Source: an uncultured Subdoligranulum sp.
GTDB taxonomy: Bacteria > Bacillota > Clostridia > Oscillospirales > Ruminococcaceae
Assembly: GCF_963931595.1 (NCBI RefSeq)
Contig: NZ_OZ007030.1
Coordinates: 2,782,481-2,846,480, forward strand
Length of the DNA stretch: 64,000 bases
Direction: 5' to 3'
Shown here: in pieces, positions 16,906-25,993 of the stretch
Position numbering within the stretch: the stretch's first letter is position 1
How the letters are laid out: every line of letters starts with the position of its first letter
Made by a program: the position numbers and the translations under genes
The notes under the pieces: generated by a model
The model's input: the letters and a program-made list of their open reading frames with translations, nothing else
Databases searched by the model: none
What the model was told of the DNA's origin: nothing

Positions 16906-17736
16906 ATGGACGATGAAATTTTGAAAGGTCACCCTCTTTCTGAATTTCTGCAAAGCGAGAAATTCTGCAGCTGGAATCCCGAAACCCGCCGCTATTACAC
17001 AAACAGCTTGCAGGATCTTCTTGCCTACACGCAGCAGCATGGCGAACCCACCGTACAGATGCTGAATGACTGGGTCGAGCACCTGCAGCAGCGATATGGC
17101 CGCAAGGCGGTCAATGTGCATATCACGGCGGCCAACCAATACTTCCGCTGGTGCGGCAGGCTGGATCTGCTCCGTGGGCATCTGAAGTCAGAAATTGAGA
17201 CTGACCCGCCTACCCCGGCTGTGACCCGCGTGGAGTATCTGAAACTTCTCCGCGCTGCCCGCGCACAGGGAAAACGGCGCACCTATCTGCTCGTCAAGCT
17301 GTTTGCAACGACAAATCTGCCGGTGCAGTGTCTCAGCCAAGTGACGGCAGAGGTGGTCAAGCAGGGGCACGGTACGTTGAATTATCATGGCGTGCCCATC
17401 GACTTCCGCTGTCCCGCACCGCTGCAGAGCGAGCTGCTCGACTACATGGCACAGAACGGCGTCTACGGCGGGCCCGTCTTTATGACCCGCAACGACCGGC
17501 CCATGGGGCGCATCGCGGTGTTCAACTGCATGAGGGAGCTATGCCGGATCGCAGGCGTCCCCGAAGAAAAAGGCAATCCGCGCAGCTTCCGCAACCTTTA
17601 TAAAGCGACCCAGCAGCAGCTGGATGAGCGGATCGCTATACTGAAAGACCAGATGTACGACCAGATGATCGAGATGGAACAGGCGGCCATTGGCTGGCCA
17701 TCAGCCGGCAACACCGATTCATCCCGCACCGCTTGA
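16906..17736 (+). CDS. Catalytically degenerate tyrosine recombinase paralogue 1
   Basis: This 276-residue protein starts at ATG 16906 behind AAAGGAGG. It keeps the SAM-like N-terminal domain and the catalytic-domain fold of the recombinase at 15707, with clear collinear similarity (EYLKLLRAARAQGKRR; GGPVFMTRNDRPMGR). The catalytic set is lost: the first Arg is Pro139 (TTNLPVQCL), the HxxR His is replaced (NPRSFRNLY), and no GHxx..Y end exists. It probably binds DNA without cutting, perhaps as a directionality factor or transcription regulator. It is the first gene downstream of the invertible promoter. Its stop lies 32 bp before the next gene. Confidence 0.7.
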   Translation: MDDEILKGHPLSEFLQSEKFCSWNPETRRYYTNSLQDLLAYTQQHGEPTVQMLNDWVEHLQQRYGRKAVNVHITAANQYFRWCGRLDLLRGHLKSEIETDPPTPAVTRVEYLKLLRAARAQGKRRTYLLVKLFATTNLPVQCLSQVTAEVVKQGHGTLNYHGVPIDFRCPAPLQSELLDYMAQNGVYGGPVFMTRNDRPMGRIAVFNCMRELCRIAGVPEEKGNPRSFRNLYKATQQQLDERIAILKDQMYDQMIEMEQAAIGWPSAGNTDSSRTA

Positions 17737-17768
17737 ACCATCGCCCGCAAGACAGAAAGGGGCTTGAC

Positions 17769-18572
17769 ATGTCGATAAAAACTCAAGACAGACCGCAGGC
17801 CCTGACGGGGCAGGCCATAGAAGGATTTTTGCAGGCTGTTGGAATATCGGGAGCCGGAGCAAGCACTGTAAAGCGATATCGCAATGACCTGATTGCGCTG
17901 CAACGATACTTGGGGCCGGATGCCAGCATCCATAACGATACATTGCAACATTGGGCATCCGATATGCACGACTGGGGCTACGCACCGCGCTCGATCAGCG
18001 CACGTCTACTTACGGCAAATCGGTTTTTGGATTATACAAACCGACCGGATCTTTGCCAGGCGCCGCCCCAATATTCGCTAAAGCCGGAACCCAGCCTGAC
18101 CTGGACGGAATATCAGGCTATGCTGGCCACGGCGCGATTGCAGGGCTGCCTGCGAGAGTCGCTGCTGATGCGAATTTTTGTGGAGACAGGCATTGCGACC
18201 AGAGAAATTGAGAAGATCACTGCAGAAGCCGTTGCGGCGGGCTACTTCCGCACAGACAGCGGTGTAATCTGTTTCTCACGGGAACTGAAGAACGGCCTGA
18301 ATGAGTACGTCAGACAAAGGGGCATCCAGAGCGGGCCTGTTTTTCTGACGAGAGGCAACAGACCGGCAGACCGCGAAAATATACGCTTGGGCATCCAGCG
18401 CATTGCCCGCGACACCGGGCTGGATCAGGAAAAAGCAACGCCGCGCAGCCTGCAGCGGCTGCACAGCCGATATAAATCCCCGCCGGTGGCCGCCGAGCGA
18501 CGCACCGCAGTAGCGGCCGCATGTGTCAGGCTGGACACAGGACAACAGGCGCAAGCCAACGCAGACGCATAA
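17769..18572 (+). CDS. Catalytically degenerate tyrosine recombinase paralogue 2
   Basis: This 267-residue protein starts at ATG 17769, preceded by AAAGGGG. It shares the N-terminal arm-binding domain and the region VETGIATREIEKITAEA with the active recombinase, but the catalytic Arg of TGIRVSEL is absent (TGIATREI). The HxxR segment reads TPRSLQRLHSR, and the C-terminus has no nucleophilic tyrosine context. It forms a trio with the two upstream proteins. The VWA pilus protein begins 27 bp later, so this gene is in the pilus transcript. A DNA-binding regulatory role is inferred. Confidence 0.68.
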   Translation: MSIKTQDRPQALTGQAIEGFLQAVGISGAGASTVKRYRNDLIALQRYLGPDASIHNDTLQHWASDMHDWGYAPRSISARLLTANRFLDYTNRPDLCQAPPQYSLKPEPSLTWTEYQAMLATARLQGCLRESLLMRIFVETGIATREIEKITAEAVAAGYFRTDSGVICFSRELKNGLNEYVRQRGIQSGPVFLTRGNRPADRENIRLGIQRIARDTGLDQEKATPRSLQRLHSRYKSPPVAAERRTAVAAACVRLDTGQQAQANADA

Positions 18573-18599
18573 CCGATACAAATGAGGAGTTGAACGAAC

Positions 18600-21500
18600 A
18601 TGAAAAAACGTGTACTCAGTGCATTGCTGGTGCTCTGTATGGCCTGTAGTTTGGTCAGCACCGCACTGGCAACAGACGGTCAGGCCACGCCGGAAACGGC
18701 AAATGAACCCGCTGCCACATCCCGGTCGGTAGGTGAAATGGCTACCCCGGAAACTTCGAAGGAAGAAGGTTCGTCCGCTGACCCGTCCGCCTACCCGGCC
18801 CGCACGGCCGAGGCGAAGGTCGAGGGCACCGACGCCTCCGTGCAGGTGGACATCCCGGCGGGCAGCCTGCCCGAGGATGCGACCCTGACCGCGGCCCTGA
18901 TCGGTTCGAGCACCGATAACGCCGAGGCCGTGGCCGATGTGGCTGCCGAGCTGGACGAAGCCCAAGTGGACTACGATGGCTTTGTGGCGCTGGACATTTC
19001 CTTCAAGGATGCCGAGGGCAACGAGGTCGAGCCGCGGCAGCCGGTCAGCGTCAGCTTCACGCTGCCCGCCGCCCTGCTGCCCGCTGACGCCGACCCCGCC
19101 ACACTGGAAGTGCAGCACCTGGAGGAGAACGAGGCCGGCGAGGTGACCGACGTTGTGCCGGTGGCCGATGCGGCTGACGAGACGGAGGGTACCGTGACGG
19201 TGGAGGCCCCCGTTGCCACCCTGTCCGCCGCACCCGCACCCGAAGCCGATGAAACTGCGGCAATGCCGGAGAATGCCGAGGTTACCGCAGAGTTTACGGT
19301 GGATGGGTTCTCGAGCTTTGTGATTACGTGGAATGAAAATAACCAACATCTTCATGGCAACTCACATAGTGTCTCCTTTTCTATCGTGGATACAGATGGC
19401 AATGAATTATCTGTTCCCTCAACATATGATTTGACGTATGATTTGCCGGATTCTGGAGCTATAACATTTGATGAAATGGTGAATGCAAATCAGATCCGAG
19501 ATATCACTATAGGGACTGAGCAGTACACTTTCCGTAATGCAACATTTGTTCTTAATGGTACTGAAAGGCACCCGATTGTATCGGCAGAACGTATACAAAA
19601 TGCTGACATACTCGAAGATGGAATTCGCTTTTACGACAGTGTGTTCCCCGGCGAAACAGGTTATTACACCAGGACTGAAGGCGCTGGCGATTTCCGCTTA
19701 GAGCTGGTTTACGAACGCAAGGAAGACAGCGAGATCGATGTTTATGAGCCTGATCCGGTTTATACCAAAACGGCCGTGACGAACGATGGCGGCAAAACAT
19801 ACGACTTGGCGTTGACCGTTTCCGGTGATGTTGGTGAGTCCAGCCAAAAAGTCAAGTTGGATGTGTTGTTTATCGTCGACCAGTCGGGAAGCATGGGAGA
19901 CAGAGCATGGGTAAATAGCGAGCTTAAAACCTATCAAAAAATAGCCTCTGATGCAGCTGGTGAGTTGGCAAGAGGATTGGCCTCAAATGAGAACATTGAT
20001 GCGCGCTTTGCGGTTGTAACGTTTAGCGATTCTATTGCTGATACAAATTATTATGATGATGCAATTCTGAGGCAGAATTGGACGAGGGATGCCCAAAGCG
20101 TCATCACTGCGACAGATGTACGCAGTGACGGCGGCACCAACTATGAAGCGGGCATGATGGCGGGCCGTGCCGCTATGTTGGAGGCTCGGCCTGACGCAAT
20201 GAAGTATGTTATCTTCCTGTCCGATGGCGAGCCGACTTATCACTATACTGAAAATGGTAACTCGACTGGTGGCGGTGATCATACAGCTGCGGGAGATGAC
20301 ACTGCAGCTTACGAACAGGCGGCATCTTACAATGAGGTAAACGGCTTCTTTACTGTTGGTGTTGGTTTAGGTGGCGCAAGCGCTGATAGCTATTTGAAGT
20401 TATTGCGTGGTGCAGTTGAAGATTCTGTTGAAGCAACGGTAGGAACTGCTGTTGACAGTGATAACTTTAGTGGGTATACAGCTGAAGACCCGAGTGAGTT
20501 GACTGCAAGATTTACTGAGATTCAAGCGCAGATCACGAATCTGTCTATGAAAAATGTAAAAATTACCGATACGCTCTCGGATTTTGTCGAACCCGTTGAT
20601 GGAGCAAAACCCTACGTTGTAATCAAAGACAGCGATGGCAATCAAGTAACTACAGAAGATGGGCAGTACGAGATCACCGGCAATGATGCGAGTACTACAC
20701 CTGTTAGTTTCGCGGTGGAGTTCAATGGAACGGATGGTAATTATGAGCTGAAGCAGGGCTATACATACGAGCTGCACTTAAAGGTACAACCCACGGATAA
20801 AGCGTATGAAACCTTTGCAACTACTGATTATACCGACAAAGGCGCGGCTAATACGGGCACTTATGCAGAAAAGGATGGATTCTTTTCTAACGTAAGTGGG
20901 TCGGCAAAACTGACGTATGACACGGATATCAGTAAAGACCATTCGGAAGATTATCCCATGCCCGTCATCCAGGTGCCCTCCACCAGCCTGACCATCAACA
21001 AAACGATGGAAGACCTTCCGAAAGATCAATGGGACACCGCAGCCGACAACATCACCTTTACAGTAAAAGATGGTGATACGTCCGTCGCCAACATTAATCT
21101 GGGTACAACCCCGCCAGATGGTGCCAACTATACGATTCAGAAAACGGAAACTGGTTACACGGTCGTTGTAAATGGCCTGACGGTCACCAAGGAGTATACT
21201 GTCACCGAAACGTGTGGCAAGCTTGAGGGCTACAACGTTACATCCACACTTGCGGCTGCTGGTCAGCAAATCAAAATGGATAAGGATGCTGCGCAGAACA
21301 AGCTGGATGTAACCAACACCTACACCCCGGACAATCAGACCCTGACCATCACCAAGACGGTCGGCGGCGAGATGGGCAGCTATACGGACGACTTTACCTT
21401 TACTCTAACGTTGGAAAAGGCGGGTGGCCCTTATACAACGCCGCTTACCATTGAGGAAGGCACAACGGCGAAGGATGCAAATGGCAACCTGTATACCGGG

Positions 21501-21878
21501 ACACTGACAGCCAAAGGCGGCACCTATACTTTCGTCCTCTCCAACGATGAGCAGATGGTGCTCAGCGTGCCGTATGGTTACAAAGTGACGGTAACAGAAC
21601 AGCAGGAGAACAACGGCTATACCGTTAGCTCCCAGTATTATGAAACCGGTTCCGCGGGAAAGGTCCTCACACCGGGTGCGGCCACACAGACAGTGGATTC
21701 AATCGATAAAGATTATACGGTTGAATTTGCCAACAATCGCAACCCCGTCGCCCCCACCGGCCTGGAGTCCAACCATACTGCACCGTACACGCTGATGATC
21801 ACGGCGGCCGGCATCGCAGGGCTGGCGCTGATCGGCAGCATGATGGCTCGTCGTGTGCGCCGCCGCCGCGAGGAGTAA
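18600..21878 (+). CDS. VWA-domain pilus tip/adhesin with PTG-type sorting signal
   Basis: This 1092-residue surface protein has a signal peptide (MKKRVLSALLVLCMACSLVSTALA). A GC-rich N-terminal beta domain (about 60-240), a von Willebrand A domain with the MIDAS motif DQSGSMG near residue 425, and DUF7604/FctA-like and Cna-B-like repeats (LTINKTMEDLPKDQW; LTITKTVGGEMGS) follow. The C-terminal signal is NPVAPTGLE, then a membrane helix and RRVRRRREE. The VWA position suggests a tip adhesin of a sortase-built pilus. Base composition changes at about 19320, from very GC-rich to much AT-richer, which suggests domain replacement. Confidence 0.85.
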   Translation: MKKRVLSALLVLCMACSLVSTALATDGQATPETANEPAATSRSVGEMATPETSKEEGSSADPSAYPARTAEAKVEGTDASVQVDIPAGSLPEDATLTAALIGSSTDNAEAVADVAAELDEAQVDYDGFVALDISFKDAEGNEVEPRQPVSVSFTLPAALLPADADPATLEVQHLEENEAGEVTDVVPVADAADETEGTVTVEAPVATLSAAPAPEADETAAMPENAEVTAEFTVDGFSSFVITWNENNQHLHGNSHSVSFSIVDTDGNELSVPSTYDLTYDLPDSGAITFDEMVNANQIRDITIGTEQYTFRNATFVLNGTERHPIVSAERIQNADILEDGIRFYDSVFPGETGYYTRTEGAGDFRLELVYERKEDSEIDVYEPDPVYTKTAVTNDGGKTYDLALTVSGDVGESSQKVKLDVLFIVDQSGSMGDRAWVNSELKTYQKIASDAAGELARGLASNENIDARFAVVTFSDSIADTNYYDDAILRQNWTRDAQSVITATDVRSDGGTNYEAGMMAGRAAMLEARPDAMKYVIFLSDGEPTYHYTENGNSTGGGDHTAAGDDTAAYEQAASYNEVNGFFTVGVGLGGASADSYLKLLRGAVEDSVEATVGTAVDSDNFSGYTAEDPSELTARFTEIQAQITNLSMKNVKITDTLSDFVEPVDGAKPYVVIKDSDGNQVTTEDGQYEITGNDASTTPVSFAVEFNGTDGNYELKQGYTYELHLKVQPTDKAYETFATTDYTDKGAANTGTYAEKDGFFSNVSGSAKLTYDTDISKDHSEDYPMPVIQVPSTSLTINKTMEDLPKDQWDTAADNITFTVKDGDTSVANINLGTTPPDGANYTIQKTETGYTVVVNGLTVTKEYTVTETCGKLEGYNVTSTLAAAGQQIKMDKDAAQNKLDVTNTYTPDNQTLTITKTVGGEMGSYTDDFTFTLTLEKAGGPYTTPLTIEEGTTAKDANGNLYTGTLTAKGGTYTFVLSNDEQMVLSVPYGYKVTVTEQQENNGYTVSSQYYETGSAGKVLTPGAATQTVDSIDKDYTVEFANNRNPVAPTGLESNHTAPYTLMITAAGIAGLALIGSMMARRVRRRREE

Positions 21879-21883
21879 CGCCC

Positions 21884-22108
21884 ATGCGGACGATGCAGGA
21901 CATTGCGGATCAGCTGTCCGCCATGAAATTTCGCAAAAAGACCTTTGGCGGCGTGGATGAGGCGGATGTCTGGAAAAAGCTCGAGGCCCTGCAGGAGATT
22001 TACCAGCAGGTCTACGACGACCAGGCGGCCTATTATCAGGCGCTTTTGGATGAGCGCGATAAGGCGCTGGCCCGTATGATGGGCCGCAGGGGTGATGCCC
22101 ATGAGTGA
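21884..22108 (+). CDS. Small coiled-coil protein of the pilus locus
   Basis: This 74-residue protein starts 5 bp after the VWA gene. It is entirely helical, with a segment FGGVDEADVWKKLEALQEIYQQVY that resembles the N-terminal region of DivIVA-like or coiled-coil cytoplasmic proteins. It has no signal peptide. It ends overlapping the start of the signal peptidase-like gene, so translation is coupled. I have seen similar small genes in clostridial sortase loci; the function is unknown. It may link pilus assembly to the cell division or wall machinery. Confidence 0.6.
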   Translation: MRTMQDIADQLSAMKFRKKTFGGVDEADVWKKLEALQEIYQQVYDDQAAYYQALLDERDKALARMMGRRGDAHE

Positions 22109-23030
22109 CACCCCGCAGCCCACCAACCGCAAGCTCCGCCGTGCGTGGGAGCCGAGCCAGCAGGCGTATGTTTATCACGCTGCGGACAGCCAGAACTCGC
22201 CTGCCAAAAAGGCAACTCACATTACCCGTTCGTTTACCCCGCCGGAACCGCCCGCAGATGTGGGTAAGCCGGCAAGCACCACCGCACGTTACCACGATGA
22301 CGATGCACCTTCCCTCACATCCGTAGGGGACGATGCTCGCATCGTCCCGGGCGCGTCGCCCGGCCGCAAGGCCCCGCGGGCGGATGTGGAATCCGCCCCT
22401 GCAAGAGGCAAGGCAAAGCCCGCCGCCAAAACAAACCTCGCCAAAGCGGACAAGCCCGGCCGCCGCCGCAAAGGCAAGGCCAAATACGCCGCCCCGCCCA
22501 CCCCGCTGGAGGTCATCAAGGCCAAACGCCGCCGATGTGCGGATGCGGAGGACATTGCAGGCTTCTTCACCAAGTTGATCGCCATTGTGCTGCTGATCGT
22601 GCTGCTGTTCGGCTTCCTGTTCGGTGTCACGCCGATGGAAAACGACGACATGGCACCCCGCATCTCGGCGGGCGACCTGCTGTTCTACTATCGCCTGGCT
22701 GATGACTGGGTCACCGGCGATGTGATGGTGTTCGAGAAAAACGGCGAACAGTATGTGGGCCGGATCGTCGCCAACCCCGGTGATACGGTCGAAGTCACCG
22801 ACCAGGCCACACTGGTGGTCAACGGCAGCACGGTGCTCGAAAACGACATCTACTACACCACCCCCAAATACGACGACGGCCCGGCCTATCCCATCACGCT
22901 GGCGCAGGACGAGTATTTCATCCTCTGCGACTACCGCGAGGGCGCCCGCGACAGCCGGTACTTCGGCCCGGTGAAAACAAGCGAGGTCAAGGGTAAGGTC
23001 ATTACCGTGATTCGTAGATCAGGACTGTAA
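22101..23030 (+). CDS. SipA-like signal peptidase homologue lacking the catalytic dyad
   Basis: The best start is ATG 22101, with AGGGG 8 bp upstream. The protein has 309 residues: a basic, low-complexity cytoplasmic region (1-150), a membrane helix (about 153-176) and a signal peptidase I (S26) fold. The catalytic Ser of S-M-x-P is Asp183 (ENDDMAPRI), and the Lys of Y-x-K-R is Gly220 (YVGRIVANPGD). Streptococcal pilus SipA has the same Asp/Gly pair and helps pilin polymerisation without protease activity. It lies just before the major pilin gene, as SipA does. I infer an assembly chaperone. Confidence 0.8.
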   Translation: MSDTPQPTNRKLRRAWEPSQQAYVYHAADSQNSPAKKATHITRSFTPPEPPADVGKPASTTARYHDDDAPSLTSVGDDARIVPGASPGRKAPRADVESAPARGKAKPAAKTNLAKADKPGRRRKGKAKYAAPPTPLEVIKAKRRRCADAEDIAGFFTKLIAIVLLIVLLFGFLFGVTPMENDDMAPRISAGDLLFYYRLADDWVTGDVMVFEKNGEQYVGRIVANPGDTVEVTDQATLVVNGSTVLENDIYYTTPKYDDGPAYPITLAQDEYFILCDYREGARDSRYFGPVKTSEVKGKVITVIRRSGL

Positions 23031-23113
23031 CAGTCCCCAAGCAACCCATTGTTACATTGGCGTCCCGCCTGTGTATAAAAATTCTTCAAAAGAAAGAAAG
23101 GAAGAAACCAAGT

Positions 23114-24259
23114 ATGAAATTGAGCAAGAACCTTGGCCGCGTCGCGACCACCCTCCTCGCCACCGCGATGCTGGCCAGCGTTTCCGCTGTCCCGGTGTTT
23201 GCGGATCAGTTCGGCGAATCTGGCGTCATCGATAACACTGAATCGGGAACTGCTATCACTTCGATTAGCTTCACTAAAGAACTGATGAAGCCGGCACAGG
23301 TTACGACGCCGAACAAAGAGTTTACGTTTACACTGAAGAATTCCACGGATGTTATTACTGGCGCCACTTATACCAGTAGCGGTAAGAGCCTGAACTTGTA
23401 TAATGGTGTTGGCGCTGGAGAAAACGGTATTGAAGCCACGGCAGTATTTACTGCTACGCAGGGTACAGGAACTATTGTACCTGGTGAAGACGTGAATACT
23501 GTTGAAACCACCGTGAATTTTGATATCAATAGTTTGGTTGACGATTTCACCGATACCGGCGTTTACAAGTACGACATTGATGAGGATGAAGAAGACGCCC
23601 CTTATTATAATGGTGGAAATTTGGATCTGTACTTGTTCGTTGTACGTTATACTGAAAACGAAACCGATAAGTATAAAGTTACCGGTGCTGTTCTGACGAA
23701 GGATGGACAAGTTGATCAGAAGACGGATACCACGACTAATGGTTACATGGTCGACCCCACTGATCCTGATCCGACGCCTGATACGAATGATCTTGTTATT
23801 ACCAAGACCGTCGACGGTCAAATGGGTAGCCACAGTGAAAAGTTTGACTTTACTGTGACTTTGCCGGGGACTGAAAACGATAAGTACAATGCCCAGTATG
23901 AAAAGGATGGTAATACGATTGGCGATCCCGTTACCCTGACCGGTGGCAAAAATACTGGTATCAAGCTTGCTCATGGTGAGTCCTTGCGCATCTATGGTCT
24001 GGTCGATGACACTTCTGTGTATACTGTTTCTGAAACTGACTATAGAAGCAGTGGTTATACAACCAAAATCAACGATAATGAAGTGCGTGAGGTTGTAAAT
24101 GTAACTTACGATGCTGATAATAACGACATTGCTGTTGTCAACACCCGCAACGCTGTCTCCCCGACCGGCATCGTCATGAACGTGGCTCCGTACGCCCTTC
24201 TGGTCGTGGTCGCTGCTGCTGGCTGCTTCGTCTTCCTGCGCAAGCGCCGTGAGGACTGA
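23114..24259 (+). CDS. FctA-type major pilin
   Basis: This 381-residue protein starts at ATG 23114, behind AAAGGAAG. A signal peptide ends at PVFADQF. Two Spy0128/FctA-like domains follow, the first rich in the FTFTLKNS / GVYKYDI pattern that holds isopeptide Lys-Asn bonds, the second with LVITKTVDGQMGS and YTVSETDY. The sorting signal is NAVSPTGIV, then a hydrophobic helix and FLRKRRED. Position between the SipA-like gene and a class B sortase identifies it as the probable shaft subunit. The gene is notably AT-richer than its neighbours. Confidence 0.85.
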   Translation: MKLSKNLGRVATTLLATAMLASVSAVPVFADQFGESGVIDNTESGTAITSISFTKELMKPAQVTTPNKEFTFTLKNSTDVITGATYTSSGKSLNLYNGVGAGENGIEATAVFTATQGTGTIVPGEDVNTVETTVNFDINSLVDDFTDTGVYKYDIDEDEEDAPYYNGGNLDLYLFVVRYTENETDKYKVTGAVLTKDGQVDQKTDTTTNGYMVDPTDPDPTPDTNDLVITKTVDGQMGSHSEKFDFTVTLPGTENDKYNAQYEKDGNTIGDPVTLTGGKNTGIKLAHGESLRIYGLVDDTSVYTVSETDYRSSGYTTKINDNEVREVVNVTYDADNNDIAVVNTRNAVSPTGIVMNVAPYALLVVVAAAGCFVFLRKRRED

Positions 24260-24350
24260 TTCAAACCCTTGAATCACAACAGCGAAAGCTGACACGTTAA
24301 CTTACTTAACCTAATCAAGCAACCACCTTTCACCAAAGGAGGTACCCCTC

Positions 24351-25097
24351 TTGCACACAGCGGCCAAACTGGCACGCGCCGGTGATCGTCTGGTCAGCAT
24401 GGTGGCGGCGGCATTGATCGTGATCATGCTGCTGTTCGGCGGCTACTCGCTGTGGGATACGGCTATGGTATTCCAGGGCGCGTTCTTGGACAGTGACCTG
24501 TTGCAGTTCAAACCTGCCGCTGACGGCTCCGGCGACAATCCCACGCTGGCGGAGCTCCAGGCCATCAACCCGGATGTGGTAGGCTGGCTGAGCATCGACG
24601 ATACCCACATCGATTATCCCGTCGTCATCGGCGACGATGATATGGAGTACGTGAACAAGGATATCTACGGCGACTTTGCACTGTCGGGCTCGATTTTCCT
24701 CGATAGCGACAATGCCCGGGATATTTCCGACCCGTACACCCTCGTCTACGGCCATCACATGGATAATGGCGCCATGTTCGGCGATGTCGTCGAGTTCGTC
24801 AATACCGATTACTTTGAGGCTCATCCCACCGGCACGCTATATTTGCCAAATGCTACCTACAGCATCGAGCTGTTCGCCTGCCTGGAAGTGGATGCGTTCG
24901 ACAGCATGGTGTACGATCCGCTGCGTTACCCCGACGGGAACGTGAGTGAACTGTTAAATTACATCGATGAGAACGCGGTGCAAAGCCGGTATATCGGCGT
25001 GACACCGCAGGATAAGGTGATCGGTTTGTCCACCTGTGCAGAGGCGGAAACCAACGGTCGTGTCGTCATCTTCGGGCGGCTGGACCGCATGAGCTGA
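24351..25097 (+). CDS. Class B sortase, pilus-type (first)
   Basis: This 248-residue sortase starts at TTG 24351, behind AAAGGAGG. A membrane anchor occupies residues 17-37. The catalytic His is in LVYGHHMDNGAMFG, the Cys in IGLSTCAEAE, and the Arg near the end in RVVIFGRL. SrtB-class features include WLSIDDTHIDYPVVIGDDDMEY and SGSIFLDSDN. It lies directly after the major pilin and should polymerise or anchor proteins that carry PTG signals. An FctA-like minor pilin follows. Confidence 0.92.
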   Translation: MHTAAKLARAGDRLVSMVAAALIVIMLLFGGYSLWDTAMVFQGAFLDSDLLQFKPAADGSGDNPTLAELQAINPDVVGWLSIDDTHIDYPVVIGDDDMEYVNKDIYGDFALSGSIFLDSDNARDISDPYTLVYGHHMDNGAMFGDVVEFVNTDYFEAHPTGTLYLPNATYSIELFACLEVDAFDSMVYDPLRYPDGNVSELLNYIDENAVQSRYIGVTPQDKVIGLSTCAEAETNGRVVIFGRLDRMS

Positions 25098-25171
25098 CAA
25101 TATGGGCGGGGGCCGGGGCGCGGCCACGCGCCCGCCTCACCCCTGGTCCATCTTGAAGGAGGTACCAAAAC

Positions 25172-25882
25172 ATGAATCAAGCACTACGGAAACTGAGTGG
25201 ATTGCTGGTCCTTCCCGTGCTGCTCGCGGCCCTGCTGTTGTTGCCTGTCCGCGTCAACGCGGAGGAAGTGCCCTATGAGTGCTCCGCTGATTTGCCGGTC
25301 AGTGTTGAACTGAACGGTGACAACGACGAGCAGTTCCACGTGACGATCGATTTGGCGGAAGGCATGGACGAAACCACCCCGCTGCCAGATGAATCCGCTG
25401 CCGGTCTGATGATCGCAGGCGATGCCAGTGATACGTTCCACAATTTCTACTTTACCGAACCTGGCGATTACAGCTATGTGGTGAAGCAGGAAGCCGGAGA
25501 TACGGCCTACATGAGTTATGATGATACGGTTTATACCGTGACGATTCGTGTGACCAACGCTGATAACGGAGGCCTGCAAAGCGAAATTTGGGCCACCACT
25601 GATGATGACCCCAAGGCCAAGGTGCGGGAAATCTCGTTCCTGAACACCTACGCCCCGCCGGCCCCGGCCACACCGAAGCCGGATGACCACCCTGAGATCG
25701 AGCAGGCCATCAAGGACGGCACCTGGGGCGCAACGCCCACGCCGACCGCAGTCCCCTGGTTTGTGCCGCAGACCAGCGACGCTTTCCCGCTGATGGGCTT
25801 GGTGGTCATCCTGATCGTTGCAGCGGTTGCCATGGTGGTGCTGATTGTAGCCAGAAAACGGAAAAGCAAACAGGACGAATAA
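25172..25882 (+). CDS. FctA-type minor pilin with PQTSD anchor signal
   Basis: This 236-residue protein has a ribosome site GAAGGAGG, a signal peptide ending at VNAEE, and one Spy0128/FctA-like domain (FHNFYFTEPGDYSYVVKQE; VYTVTIRVTN). A proline/threonine stalk is followed by FVPQTSDAFPLMGL, a variant sorting signal in which the usual Gly is Ser, a membrane helix and basic tail. A single domain and separate signal suggest the basal subunit that attaches the pilus to the wall. A terminator follows at 25919-25960. Confidence 0.82.
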   Translation: MNQALRKLSGLLVLPVLLAALLLLPVRVNAEEVPYECSADLPVSVELNGDNDEQFHVTIDLAEGMDETTPLPDESAAGLMIAGDASDTFHNFYFTEPGDYSYVVKQEAGDTAYMSYDDTVYTVTIRVTNADNGGLQSEIWATTDDDPKAKVREISFLNTYAPPAPATPKPDDHPEIEQAIKDGTWGATPTPTAVPWFVPQTSDAFPLMGLVVILIVAAVAMVVLIVARKRKSKQDE

Positions 25883-25918
25883 CGAGTAGAACTGAAACGG
25901 GCTGAATAAGCCAAAAAG

Positions 25919-25960
25919 AAATGCTGCCGGACGGTAAATGCTGACTGGCAGCATTTTCTT
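25919..25960 (+). terminator. Terminator after the minor pilin
   Basis: AAATGCTGCC / GGCAGCATTT is followed by TCTTTC. Confidence 0.7.
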
Positions 25961-25993
25961 TCAACACAAGGAATCGGTAGAAGGAGGCGCACA

